A stretch of DNA of 64,000 nucleotides from Charina bottae (taxonomy: Eukaryota; Chordata; Lepidosauria; Squamata; Charinaidae), in the NCBI GenBank assembly GCA_023362775.1, contig JALMGJ010000016.1, forward strand, positions 999,001-1,063,000, in the 5' to 3' direction. Below are positions 1 through 10,584 of the stretch, in pieces. A model generated the notes under the pieces. It worked only from the letters and a program-made list of their open reading frames with translations, was not told where the DNA came from and made no database searches. Position 1 is the stretch's first letter. Every line of letters begins with the position of its first letter. Both the position numbers and the translations under genes were made by a program.

Positions 1-99
1 AAAAGAAAACAGGTTATAATCAAAGAAAGGGAACACAGCCAACCAGATGACCAACCCCAGAACACAAAAAGGCAAAAAATATATACACAAAAACAAAGG

Positions 100-1000
100 C
101 GCTCATCTCCCATCAAAACCAAAGGCCTTGAAGAACAACCAAGGTTTTTTTAACAATTTGGAAAAAATCAATAAGGTGGGAGCAGTATGGATCTGGGCAA
201 GGGGGATTTCATTCCAGAGGGCAGGTGGTGCCACTGAGAAGACACGGTTCCTAGGTTCCACAAGATGACATTGTTTGATCGATGGGACTGAAGCATTGCC
301 ACTCTGCCTGATCTCACTGAATGGGCAGAATAATTTGGAGACAAACAATTCTTCAAATAGCCAGGTGCTATGGCATAAAGGGCCGAAACAACACACCCAT
401 CATTGCCTGCACCACTGCATTCCAGATCAGCAGTAGCTTCTGAATTGTCTTCAAGTGTAGCCCTGTGTAAAGTGCAATTCAGTAGTCTAGTCATGAGGTG
501 ACCAAGGAATGAATGATTGTCTAAAAGGCCTCCCAGTACTGAAATGGGCACAAATGGTGCACCAAGTAAACTTGTGCAAAAGCCCTCTTGGCCATGGCTG
601 CCACATGCCTTTCAAGCAGTAACTGTGAGTCCAACAGGACCCAAAGGTAAATCCTATTAAAGACTAAAGATGGAATGTCCCCAGAGCTGACGAAACCACT
701 CAATCTTGTCCAGATTAAGTCTGAGTCTGTTCCTCCCCATCCAGATCTGCATGGACAGCATCATTTGGTTGGCCTGGGGTTGAGATCTAACATTAGGTGT
801 CATCAGCATGTTGATGATACCAAACCCCAAACCATCGAATGACCTCACCCAGATGTTTCATGTAGATGTTGAAAAGGAGGGAAGACAGAGTAGAACCCTG
901 CAGCACCCCATACAGGAGGTATCTCAGGAGCAATTTCTCTCCCCACCTGCAACATCAACACTGATGGAAACTGATCAGAGTTTCACAGAGAAAGGAGGAG
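100..1000 (-). pseudogene. L2/CR1-like LINE, RT C-terminal part, degraded
   Basis: Read on the minus strand this is the second half of a non-LTR retrotransposon polymerase. From about 900 to 830 it reads LLFNIYMKHLGEVIRWFG followed by HADDT, a decayed copy of the YADD region of the RT. At 740-700 it reads WMGRNRLRLNLDKIEW, the post-RT motif of this family. At 650-560 comes LLDSQLLLERHVAAMAKRAFAQ. At 240-165 comes FSVAPPALWNEIPLAQI, the conserved C-terminal FSVAAPxLWN block. The frame changes several times and stops are present, so it cannot be translated. The motif set is that of the L2/CR1 lineage common in squamates; the exact subfamily cannot be named without a library search. Confidence 0.85.
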
Positions 1001-1028
1001 AACCACCAAAAAGTGCCACCCACTGCCA

Positions 1029-1960
1029 GATCCTGAATGGTTGTGTGGTTTTGAACAATTTAAGACTGAGTTTGAAACAGAACTATGTAAACATGATGAC
1101 CATGTTATTGCCAAAATGTATAAAGTTTTATTGAAATTTGACACAGAAGAACAAATGAAAGAATGTATGATAAAATGGGCTAAAAATTTTGGTTATAATA
1201 TACAAATGGAACAATGGGAAATTTATTTATTTATTTGATTGATTGATTGATTGATTGATTGATAGATTTATCACCGCACAACTCCCTCAAAGGGACTCTG
1301 GGCGGTTTACAATCAAATATGTATAATATGTGGTTGAAAGGGTTGAAATTTACATTATTTATTTATTTATTTATTTGTCTATTAAATTTATACACCACCC
1401 ATCTCCCTATGGAAGTGACTCTGAGTGGCTTACAAATAAAAGGTCATAAAAACCATTATAAAAGTACAAAAATACAAGAAATATAAAGTTTATTTTTATA
1501 ATATACTGCAAATATAAAGATTATGTTTTAAAATATAAAATATAAATATGTTCTAATCTTAAAGAGAATTTTTAAAAAAACAATGTACTGTTGGTATATG
1601 TCAGTAGAGAAATTGTCTAGAATGTATAAAGGGACTTCCAAATTATCTTGGAAATGTGAACAACAGGAAGGGACATTTTATCATGTTTGGTGGATGTGTA
1701 AAAAGCCAGAAAGTTTTGGATGTAAATACATATAATAATTCAAAAGATCTTAAAGACTAATATACAATTGAAACCAGAGAGTTTTCTTTTGGGATTGATG
1801 GACAGACAGTTGGAAAAAAGTCATGGAACTTTGTTTTTATATATGATAATTTCAGCGAGATTATTATATGCTCAATAGTGGAAAGACTTGGCACTACCCA
1901 CAATGGAGGAAAATATTAGATAATGGGGGGGGGGGGGAGAAGAGAGCTTTTTTTGTAACC
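1029..1960 (+). pseudogene. L1 LINE ORF2 C-terminal fragment
   Basis: Plus-strand frames give MYKVLLKFDTEEQMKECMIK, then WAKNFGYNIQMEQW (about 1110-1218). After an interruption come LSRMYKGTSKLSWKCEQQEG and FYHVWWMCKK (1610-1705), ending in FLLGLMDRQLEK and ISARLLYAQ (1780-1880). This order, with the W-x-C-x(n)-HxxW-C zinc-like region followed by the FLLGL...AARxxxAQxW tail, is the C-terminus of vertebrate L1 ORF2p. Stops and frame changes show it is dead. The block is split at about 1219-1480 by L2-type 3' ends. A second copy of the same tail lies at 43.14 kb. Confidence 0.85.
1219..1480 (-). mobile_element. Two L2-type LINE 3' ends inside the L1 fragment
   Basis: A (TGAT)n/(TTTA)n run is followed by CTCTGGGCGGTTTACAATC (about 1295-1313). 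A TTTA run at 1357-1375 is followed by a second version, CTCTGAGTGGCTTACAA (about 1419-1435). On the minus strand these are the typical 3' ends of squamate L2/CR1-like LINEs, in which a 'cagagt...gggcgg' hairpin is followed by a tetranucleotide tail. They lie between two pieces of one L1 reading frame, so they inserted after the L1. Clean target duplications were not identified. Confidence 0.75.
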
Positions 1961-2059
1961 ATAGAGTAAAAGGTAATTTTGTAATTGTACTTATATTTGC
2001 TGCAAAGAAAATCAGAAGCTACTTCTTCCTAATTCTTTTCATTCATTCTGTTTGCACTC

Positions 2060-2066
2060 GTCTTTT

Positions 2067-2138
<72 letters not shown>

Positions 2139-2140
2139 TT
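2060..2140. repeat. (TTTC)n microsatellite
   Basis: A nearly pure TTTC run of about 19 units, followed by a degenerate pyrimidine-rich stretch to about 2170. Confidence 0.95.
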
Positions 2141-2199
2141 TCTTCTTTTTCCCTTTCTTTTCTTTTCTTTATATTAATTCTTGTTATCTTTTATTCAAA

Positions 2200-5100
2200 A
2201 CTCTTAATAACAATTATACAAAAAAAAAATCGTTGTAATTGCTCATGTAGTATAAAGTGAGCATAAGGTGGACCATTAAGCTTTCTTAGCAGCGTCAATG
2301 CTACTGAACTCAGGAGTGTGACAGTAATATATTACACAATGTTGTTATTTCTTCAAAACAATAGCACACAACTCATTTCCTATGGCTTATATGACTCCTC
2401 CATTTTTGTTGTCTCTAAACCCAAATCTCACACTGTAACTGACTTCCAGCAGCAAAACTGTTTTTCAGCAGAACATTTTTAATGAGTCTAAAATATATCC
2501 ATGTCACAAGTTCTCACTGCCTCTTATTTCAGACACTTAAAACCATAGTAGTCTAAAAGAAATGTTCTGCTTACTCTACTGAATGTTCAAACAAACAACT
2601 CCTTTCTCACAAGGGAAAGAATCCATGCATCCTGTTAGAAAAGGCAAGTAATACTATATTAAAATATGTTTACATCCAACGTCTGGAAAACAAGACTGTA
2701 AAGAAAGTTTCATTGAATGGAGTATAAGATTCTATTATATTTTCAGCTCATACATACCATCATTGTTTGGATGTTTGTAAAGGTCAAGTATTGTATTTTT
2801 CAATCTGGGAGGGGGAGGAAAAAAACTTATCTCCCATCAACTTGAGGAATTGCATAGGACATGAGGCCAACTGTACTGTGTATTGGATTATATCATTTAT
2901 TACTGTGACATTTGTACTGGAAAACATTACATCAAAATAAGAGTTCCACACATGGAATATTGATGGTGGTAAATTTGAACAAGGGAAAATTTCTTAAAGC
3001 TACCAAGGAGGAAAAAAAATCCATGTAATGTTCAGGCAAGTCAGAGTGATTTGATTAATTCAGTGATCAAATCAATGATTGTATTATTTAAATGAGCACT
3101 ATACCTTTGCAGGTAAGCTGGAAAAAGTGATGTGGATGGAAACTTGTATTTTCTATGGTAACATGGCGGTTGAATGTTACAAAATAAGCCATGGCAATCT
3201 CACAGTTTGCTGTCCCATAGGCCTCAAATTATATTTTGAAAATTTGATAAAATTCAGAACGAGCTGTTTGCAGAGGTCTCTGATAAAGAATATACTAGTG
3301 CTATGTCAATTTTTCCATTCTAATTCTATCTGATAGAAAATAAATGGTTTTCACTTTCAAATGAAAATTCTCACGAGTTGCATTCAGTTGTTGTGAGACA
3401 GCTAAAGGGGTGAATGTGTTCATCTTTTACAATCTTATAATCTGCAGTCTCCCTCACTTCCAATGTTTTGATTAAATTCCAAGAGAAGACACCGATAAGA
3501 AGTCTCCCACCTCACACAGTAATGTGGGCAGCTAGGGAAGATGCAAAATAGAGGAGAGATGCATAGCAACGTCCCTTCCACTGGGTAGCAACAGTCCAGT
3601 ATGGCTTTAACGTCTTTTTAATTAAAAAATTAAACATACCACCAAACAAATCTGGGGAAAAAAATTCTAAAGCTCTCCCCACACAAGTACAAGATTAGAA
3701 AAAAAAGAAGTCTCTTTTGAAAAAGAAGTACATTTTAGGAAATCAAGGGACAGTTTTTGGCAGTGTTATAATATACGATGACATTTAAAGTTAGAAAAAA
3801 TATATTATGGGGCCCAGGCATAGAATGCTGATGAAAAAGAAAAGAAAGATGTGTTTTTCCTCCTACCCACAATAAAATGGGAGAACATGTGGAGACTTTA
3901 GCAGTTTTTGATGGCTCATCTAAAGGACAGTTAATATTAATATTAACACAATAATAGCAATATATTTTCATGAGAATTTGGAATGTTACATTTGCAGTTA
4001 ATGGTCCTATAACTTTTCCTCAGGGCTTCAGAATGTTCTCCCAATATTATTGTTCAGTCTGTCATTCCCCTACCCTAAACCTTTTATTCTGTTTGACAGC
4101 CTCAGCAGCCTAGCCCCAGGCTTGCTTTCCACAGAAAAGAACAACAAAATACCATGTTCCAAACATGATACTAGCACAGTGGTGTGATGAAAAGCATGAT
4201 AAAAAGCAAGCCTGCCTTCTAGATGACAATAAATTCCTGAACTAAAGATCTTAAGCTGTAAGAGACATGTTCATTTGAACTTCGTGAATCAAGCCAGTCC
4301 ATTTTCACACATGAAGCTCTAGTAGTGCATTTGTACAGATTGGTAATGTATTTAAAAGCAACCGCATTTACCTTTTAGTAATTTTCTATTCTGTGTGCTT
4401 CTAACATGTGTATTATTTACTTCCAGTTAAGATATTCAGCATTCCCTAAATATTTTGAGTAGGAAAATTGGCACCTATATTTTGAATATTAGGCTAGTCT
4501 GAGTTCAGAACTCCATTTCATAGTTACGATGGGCTGAAATCACATCCCATTTCAATGAAAAGATGAGGGACTGCATTCTGGTAATGTTTAAGGGTGTACT
4601 GTACAGTGAATTTCACAAGGGAAACATTCAATTCATATGAACACCAGAATCCTGTGAAATGAAGACTTTGTCATACCTCTCCTCCCTTTTTATGCCAGTA
4701 GGACCCAGAAAGGTAAGGAGTGGTCCTCCTGCTATTGATAGAATGCCAATTCCTGTCAACATGGTCAATGGTGAGGGATGATGGGAAGTGGAACATTTGG
4801 AAGTCTTTCAATTTGGTCACTCCTGCAAATAGAAGGCTGTGAGGTTTAAATATAAACAGTCAGTCAATATAGATTCCTAATATTATGCGTGAGGTGGTGT
4901 TGATTACAAATTTTGCAGGGTTTTTCTTACTTATTACTAACAAGAGGAAGAGGGCAGTGTAGAACCTTTAACTTGTAGTTTGTTAAATGGGATGTTTTGC
5001 ACTTCATAACCAAGCCATGCTTCATCTGTTTATATGCTCCAGATCTTGGAAACTCAACAAGAGGAGATGATATTTAAGTTTTAAAAAAGGATCCATAGTG

Positions 5101-5690
5101 TATGGCCGTGTTTTGTAGTTTTTTTCCCCCTCTCCTAACCACTGTCCAATGATGGGTGAAAAAATATTCTGTAAGCTGTTGCTGATTTTCAGGTGGGGGG
5201 AATGCTTTTGGAGATAGCTAAGTGAAGATGTGGAATTCTGTGAAAGCTTAAAATAAAAATACATCAAAAGCCTTAAGCGTTGTTATTACTGGGGTTAGGT
5301 TAAAGGGGATCATTTCTCATTCAACTAAATTTAATGCATATAAATGAAAGACATGAATAACTCTTCAGTCTGAACTGGGAATGTAAAAATTAATCCTACA
5401 GGGATTTCTTTTCAAGTGAAATAGTGTGATCAATTTAAACAGAACCTGTCACATCATGAATAATCATATGATTCACAGAGTCTGTTAACATCCATCCTGA
5501 AACATATATCTGGTCCAAAATTGCATGCAAAACTATATATAATATGAGTTGCGAATGCTTCATGAAGAGGCCCATCTATGTAAATATTTTCTTCTCAGAA
5601 TGGAAATATTTGCAATCACTGGACCATTATACAAATGAATCTCTTCTAACGTTATTGGGTTGGCTAAGATGTGCAGCTCAGCAGAAGTTT
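2200..5690. other. No recognised feature
   Basis: Moderately AT-rich sequence with only short chance reading frames (for example 3079-3333 and 5022-5267 reversed), none with a recognisable motif. I see no splice-bounded exon, repeat end or tandem array here. It could be intronic or intergenic host DNA or repeats too old to read. Confidence 0.4.
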
Positions 5691-5694
5691 TAAA

Positions 5695-5830
5695 AAAGGC
5701 AAGATGGCTGTCATGGCAGCACAACTGAAGCCCTGCTCCTTTTATATGTGCATTTATATCACACACACACACACACACACACACAGAGGGTAGGGCTTCA
5801 ATTGGGCTGCAACCACCATCTTCCTTTTTT
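5695..5830. mobile_element. Fold-back MITE with an (AC)n loop
   Basis: The left arm GGCAAGATGGCTGTC...GAAGCCCTGCTCC (5698-5741) is inverted in the right arm GGTAGGGCTTCAATTG...CCATCTTCC (5790-5825). The loop is an (AC)12 run at about 5760-5783. The same arms, starting with the 'gatgg' end and holding the 'ctgcctcttttgt' inner part, occur around the SINE at 39.2-39.66 kb, so this is a dispersed family and not a chance hairpin. No transposase and no clear TSD were seen, so the superfamily is not assigned. Confidence 0.65.
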
Positions 5831-6399
5831 GACCATCCCTGAGGATGCTGCTAGCACAGGCACTTCTCATCAATTCAAATAATAGTGGTCTACAAAATAG
5901 GATGATCATATACAGTATGCTGCTTATAGAGGAGGGTCCTCTTGAATAGTTGGCAGAATTCAGTTCTCTGTTTGAAGGCAGTCTCCTTCAAAGGGTAGCC
6001 CATTCTATTATTAAGAATCATAAGGGAGATCAGGGGCTTTCAAGTTGACCCTTAGTAGTCCCCATATGGCCAGTGGAGAGTCAACCTGATCTGTCTTTCA
6101 CACTATAACTAAATGCATTGTATTGTATTTTATTTAATTAATCTATATAGTATTCTGTTTAATTATTAGTTTCTAAATTTGCACCTATACATATACACTT
6201 TCACTTTTTTAATTCACATTTTCCTTTCTTTTTGCTAAAACACAAATTAATAAATCTACTTAAGAATCTTTCAACTGGCCCTGTATCTGTGACCTATTTT
6301 ATTATATAGGTCAATATAATTTATTATTTCTTATATTTTATGATTATTCAGTCAAATAATTTAGACAAATAATGTAAAACAGGAGTTTGCAATAATATT
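5831..6399. other. No recognised feature
   Basis: AT-rich, unannotated sequence. No reading frame or repeat end that I can support. Confidence 0.35.
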
Positions 6400-6452
6400 A
6401 GTCCCTTGAGGGAGTTGGGTGGTGAGAAATTGAATAAATAAATAAATAAATA
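6400..6452 (+). mobile_element. L2-like LINE 3' tail
   Basis: CCCTTGAGGGAGTTGGGTGG followed by a short spacer and (AATA)n is a decayed 'ccctcgggg...gggcgg' 3' end with its tetranucleotide tail. No coding part of the LINE is next to it. Confidence 0.55.
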
Positions 6453-7187
6453 TTGTACCTAAAGGAGTGGATGGTCCTAAAAGGCAAACTTGGCTCACCA
6501 AAATTTTGTGAGATCTTATATGAAAAATTCCAGTTTGGAGAATTGTGGAGATGTTTTCAGCAATCTCTCATGGGATGTTCTCAATAATGATTGTGATCAC
6601 ATGAAATTTTGCATTTTGTTTTGGATATGTGACACATTTATGAGATTGGGCAATGGCATGTGGGACCAGAAGAGGTACCAACCCAGTAGAAATACTTCTT
6701 TGACTTATTTTGGACTAAGGTATACTCTTCCCACTTTGAATTGTCCTGTGTTACATATATACCTTACATTAGAATTGTTGTTGTTATGCATACACACATG
6801 AATATACAAATACTTGCATTATCAAAACAGAACAAAGAAGCCAGGCCATTATCTAGAACAATGTCCTCAGGAAGGACACGGCTTCTACATCACAATTGAA
6901 GCAGATGTTTTCCAGCTATCAATCAATGTCAGCCTGTCCCAGTTCTGTGAAGAAACTGCCCTTCAGTTTTAGTATAGCAAAGGGAGAGAAGATGTTTGTT
7001 CAGGATATAAAGAACAAGGGAAAAAAAGACAATTTGCAAGTGAAAAGGATGATTTCTGAAGCAGACTATAAATATCATGGAATAAGGTCCATTAATTGTA
7101 ACTCTCTTGCAATCTGAAGTTAGCACTATTTTTTTAAAATTTTTGTTGATGTGGGACAATTATCTTGTATATTGTATTTCATGTATC
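6453..7187. other. No recognised feature
   Basis: A 103-codon open frame at 6490-6801 and a 73-codon frame at 6896-7117 show no family motif, no codon regularity and no flanking signals. I treat both as chance. Confidence 0.35.
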
Positions 7188-7272
7188 AGTCATGTATAAA
7201 GCATTTGCAGATATTTGCAAATGTCTGTAGGATGTTTTGCATCCTATATCTGCAAATACTTTATACATGACT
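7188..7272. repeat. Inverted repeat with a nested hairpin
   Basis: The arms 7188-7214 and 7246-7272 are complementary over 27 positions with one mismatch (core GTCATGTATAAAG). Inside the loop, TAGGATG (7228-7234) pairs with CATCCTA (7240-7246), so the whole 85-bp block can fold. It may be a short fold-back MITE; no TSD was recognised. Confidence 0.8.
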
Positions 7273-8036
7273 ATGGAATATCAGAGCTGAAGACTTGATT
7301 TGAAAAGTGAAAAACATACTTCAAGAAGACAATAGAAAGCCACTTCTATGCTGTTGCCAGGGTACCTGCATATTTGTGTTCATATAGTCACCAGACTCAA
7401 TGACGTCTTTACCTTTAACATGGAATATGAAAGTTGAAATATTGCATTCACTATACTGCTACCACTATTGGTGTAAGTACATGCTTATTGTGTAAGAGTT
7501 GCAATAATAGTATCAAATGAGATATTTCCCTTGATCCTGTGCTTTAGCACTCATTGAAAATACAGGAACTAGTGACCCTCAAAAGAAGTTCAAAACTGTA
7601 AGCAACTTGGTGTCCATTGCCTGGAGAATAGTCTAAAAGTGCATTATGTTGTTCTATCCCTGAACCTAAGCACGTCTGACTTCGAGAAATGAATTAAAGA
7701 ATGACAGGCTAAAAGTCACATGAAATACTATATGGAGAAAAAACAGAGTGGAATTATACTAATTCAATATTACCATTATTATTGCTGCTACTGTGCTGTG
7801 CTGCTACTATGACTACAAACAATATGAATTATTTTCCTGCAATTCCCATGATTTACAAATAAAGGAACATTATTCAAAGGCTTGCAAGTGTTGCAAACAC
7901 AAGATCAGCAGGTTGATGTTAAGAACTCCCCTGTTGATGATAAAATTCCTCACTTATGGTTGAGTAGAATATTGTTTTTAAACACCTCAATCAGGTCATG
8001 TTGTTAGCTTCAGATTTCAACAACTTTCCAGCTTTA
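7273..8036. other. No recognised feature
   Basis: Unannotated AT-rich sequence up to the target duplication of the hAT composite. Confidence 0.35.
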
Positions 8037-8144
8037 GGCTAGATTAGGGTGACCATACGTCCCGTTTTGAACGGGACAGTCCCGTTATTTTAGCATTTTT
8101 GAACCGTACCGTCTTTTTGACAAAAATCTCAGTATTGTCCTGTT

Positions 8145-9240
8145 TTGGGAGACAGCCTGGAAAATGAAGCCCTCCCGCCTATCAGCGCGCAGCAAAGGAG
8201 GGTGGAGAGGCGGGCCGAGCAGTGTGAGGCGGCCCAATTGGCCAAGACGCACAAACGGCACAAAATGCAAAAAATAAAAGGGGCAGCGCAGCCAACATGC
8301 GCTGCCAGAGACACCCGTCTACACCGGTCTTCTACGCTGCCCTGGAAGCCCGGTTGTTTTGCCATGTGCGAGCCCATCGCCAGAACTAGCACCACAGTCC
8401 ACCCCATTCCTGCCTCCTTACCTGATCCTGTCAGTGCCGCATGCTCCGAAGCCCTGCAGTGGTGAGCCTTGCCTCCTGACCAAAGATCCGGTCCCTGAAT
8501 CCCATCCCTGCCTCTCTGTCGGGAGTTCTGCTGCCAAGCCTTGCCTCGCTGCCAAGAAACCAGCGTCCAAACGCTTACTCAGCCTTCCCCCCTGGAATCT
8601 GCTGGGCTCTCCGCCACTTTTGCCCGATCCATGTGCTCCAGTCCTGCCACCTCGCCTTGCCACCACTCTTGCAGCCGAGCCGAGCCTCACGGCCCACAGT
8701 CCCTCTGCCCCGGCAGCCAGCCTAGCTTACGTGCACTCACATACCCTTTCCAAACTTCCAGCCAGGCGGAGAAGTTCCTCTTTCAGCAGCACTGCTGAGC
8801 CGAGCTGTCCCGGGTCCCTGGGAGGACTGAGCGAGGCACGGCAGGAAGCCTCCCGGCGTGGAGCTCTGAGCTCCTCCACCCCGGTAGCAGCAGCGGGCCC
8901 CAGGATGGGAGGAGAGCGCTCTCACCACCTGTCCACGCTGGGCAGGAGGAGCTGTCCCAGCCAGAGCAAGCCAGGGAACCGGTTGGCCGGGGCACCGCCG
9001 AGCTACACAGTGGGATGCAGCCCCTCTGGGTACGGAGCTGCCTCCGCCTCCTGGAGCTGCTGGTGATGCCAGCGCTTGCTGGAGGTACGCAGGATGGCAG
9101 TGGGGCTGGCTACATCCTGTTCTGTCCCTTCGGAACAGGCGCGGGGGAGGCGATGTTCGCGTCTGCGGTGCTGGACAGGCACAGTCTACCGTTGGGGCCA
9201 CGGTGGGCTGGGCACCCCTTCCTGCCTGAATAGACGGAGC
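8145..9240 (+). mobile_element. GC-rich segment related to the Gypsy A LTR
   Basis: At 8150-8330 the sequence matches, in opposite orientation, the LTR at 13.1-13.2 kb. Shared blocks include the CAATCAGC-like box, the GGCGGGCYGAGCARYGTGA block, the CCCAATTGGCC palindrome, the AAAATAAAAG TATA-like box and GCTGCCRGAGACA. Downstream (8350-9240) it is Pro/Ser-coding, CpG-rich DNA that keeps long frames open on both strands, as GC-rich DNA does. I read it as a diverged LTR of the A family, perhaps solo, lying inside the hAT composite. A frame of 235 codons starting at 8359 has no recognisable domain and is probably fortuitous. Confidence 0.55.
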
Positions 9241-9305
9241 TGATGAGATCTGCAGTCCATAACATCTTAGGATATCAAACTCCACTGTGCCTTACTTAGA
9301 CCTTG

Positions 9306-9476
9306 TCCCATATTTCTAGTCTTGCCGTATTGTCAAACTTTGACAATATGGCAAGACTAGAAATATAGGACCAATTGGCAGCAGGGCAAGGTCTGGGTCA
9401 AGGTTCCCCTTGACAGTCAATATATATATTTCCAGTCTCACCCTATTGCAAAAGTGAACCTTGACCCAGACCTTGT
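9306..9476. repeat. Near-perfect hairpin plus a second inverted repeat
   Basis: The arms 9307-9337 and 9339-9369 are complementary with two mismatches around a single central base (ATTGTCAAA-C-TTTGACAAT). Just downstream AAGGTCTGGGTCAAGGTT (9389-9406) is exactly inverted at 9458-9475. Both lie inside the hAT composite and probably mark another fold-back element. Confidence 0.85.
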
Positions 9477-9519
9477 GGGTGATCGCAAGTCTTTTTATAT
9501 AAACAGTAATCTGTTTAAG

Positions 9520-10077
9520 CAGGGGTACACAAACTTTTTGGCATGAGGGACCAGTTTCGTGGAAGACAATTTTTCCATGGACTGGGGGGCGGGGTTTGCA
9601 GGCGGGAGCCAATAGCGCATAACAGGGGGCAGGGTTTGCAGGTGGGAGCCAATCACGCATAACGGGGGTGGGGTTTGCAGGCGGGAGCCAATCACATGGA
9701 CCAGGGGGCGGGGTTTGCAGGCAGGAGCCAATCACGTGGACCAGGAGGCGGGGTTTGCAGGCGGGAGCCAATCACATGGACCAGGGGGTGGGGTTTGCAG
9801 GCAGGAGCCAATCCCACAGACTAGGGGGCAGAGTTTGCAGGCGGGAGCCAATCCCACGGACTAGGGGGTGGAGTTTGCAGGCAGGAGCCAATCGCATGGA
9901 CGGGGGCGGGGTTTGCAGGCAGGAGCCAATCGCGTGGACCAGGGGGCGGGGTTTGCAGGTGGGAGCCAATTGCACGGACCAGGGGGCGGAGTTTGCAGGC
10001 AGGAGCCAATCATGCGGATCGGGGGTGGGTTTGCTGGCAGGAGCCAATCACGTGGACCCGGGGGGTGGGGACCCCTG
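9520..10077. mobile_element. Nested hAT-like MITE with expanded core
   Basis: It starts CAGGGGTACACAAACTTTTT (9520) and ends GGTGGGGACCCCTG (10064-10077). The ends are inverted over CAGGGGT plus partial matches, as in hAT elements with CAGGGGTSCCC termini. After the 5' end it carries GGGACCAGTTTCGTGGAAG and CAATTTTTCCATGGAC, a phrase I recall from such vertebrate elements. The flanks TGTTTAAG and TCCCATTT do not match, so no TSD can be claimed. Most of the interior is a tandem array. Confidence 0.7.
9586..10062 (+). repeat. Minisatellite, twelve ~40-bp GC-box/CCAAT-box units
   Basis: The unit is approximately GGGGGCGGGGTTTGCAGG then CGGGAGCCAATCACRTGGACCA. I count twelve GAGCCAAT occurrences, units of 38-40 bp, and 10-25% divergence between units. 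Each unit places a GGGGCGGGG-type box (Sp1-like) upstream of AGCCAAT (NF-Y-like CCAAT). The same unit occurs about twice in the short hAT MITE at 58.44 kb, so the array probably grew from that element's core. Any regulatory action is inference. Confidence 0.9.
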
Positions 10078-10142
10078 TCCCATTTTTTCCATCCCAATGT
10101 CCCATTTTTGTCTCAAGGAAATATGGTCAGCCTAGGCTAGAT

Positions 10143-10584
10143 GCTATGCTTCTTACATAGGCTTTCTTCTCTTTCCCCAAATGATTTAGGCCATTTCTTC
10201 TTTTAATTCTTCTCTCTGTAAACTCTCCTCCTGCTTTCTCAAGGTTGTTTCTCTTCCTTTTCTAGATGCCCTATATTGAAACCCTCCTTATGACTTCTTT
10301 CTGCTTTGATCTTTCCTAGGAGCAGGTCATCCAGTGGACAACTCACATGTTTGTTTTACCTCTCTGTGATATTTGAAAAGTTCAGCCAATGTTTTTGAAA
10401 AAGTTTTGAAAAGTTCAGCCCTGCAGCAGGTTATAGATGGAGGAGTCTGTCTTTTTCCCCTCTGCTAAAATTCTCATTTTGCAAACCACAAGTCTTTGTG
10501 ATGACCCTGACTTCAGTGCCCCAATAAATGCTTCTCCATGCAGTTCATATGAATTGCAGAATAAACTTTACTTAGGTTACATGT
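10143..10584. other. No recognised feature
   Basis: Unassigned sequence between the hAT composite and the end of Gypsy B integrase. It may contain the decayed 3' end of B, but I see no LTR end. Confidence 0.35.

Larger units (their letters stand above)
8037..10142. mobile_element. Composite hAT-type non-autonomous DNA transposon with 8-bp TSD
   Basis: The outer ends are TAGGGTGACCATA (8045-8057) and TATGGTCAGCCTA (10122-10134), inverted copies with one mismatch. They are flanked by the perfect 8-bp duplication GGCTAGAT at 8037-8044 and 10135-10142. Eight-base target duplications and short TIRs are the signature of hAT transposons. The first 100 bp (…GTCCCGTTTTGAACGGGAC…) and the last 55 bp look like one small MITE. 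The 1.9 kb between them holds unrelated material: a Gypsy-LTR-like GC-rich block, palindromes and a second hAT-like element. No transposase frame is present. Either the MITE was hit by later insertions or the whole composite moved as one unit; the matching outer TSD fits both. Confidence 0.85.

Noticed and set aside
6490..6801. 103-codon frame with several Cys and Trp
   Set aside because: No recognisable pattern, no coding context; chance is the simpler view.
8359..9066. 235-codon open frame, Pro/Ser/Ala-rich
   Set aside because: Lies in a GC-rich LTR-like segment where several frames on both strands are open; no domain, no codon signal.
9586..10062. CRISPR-like or satellite array
   Set aside because: Contiguous units with no spacers, in a eukaryotic genome, inside hAT termini; it is a minisatellite.
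9512..10085. 8-bp TSD for the nested hAT-like element
   Set aside because: TGTTTAAG and TCCCATTT do not match at either side of the CAGGGGT ends.
9668..10135. Long repetitive frames (Gly/Arg- or Pro-rich) on both strands
   Set aside because: Produced by the 40-bp minisatellite; the unit length is not a multiple of three, so no repeated peptide is conserved.
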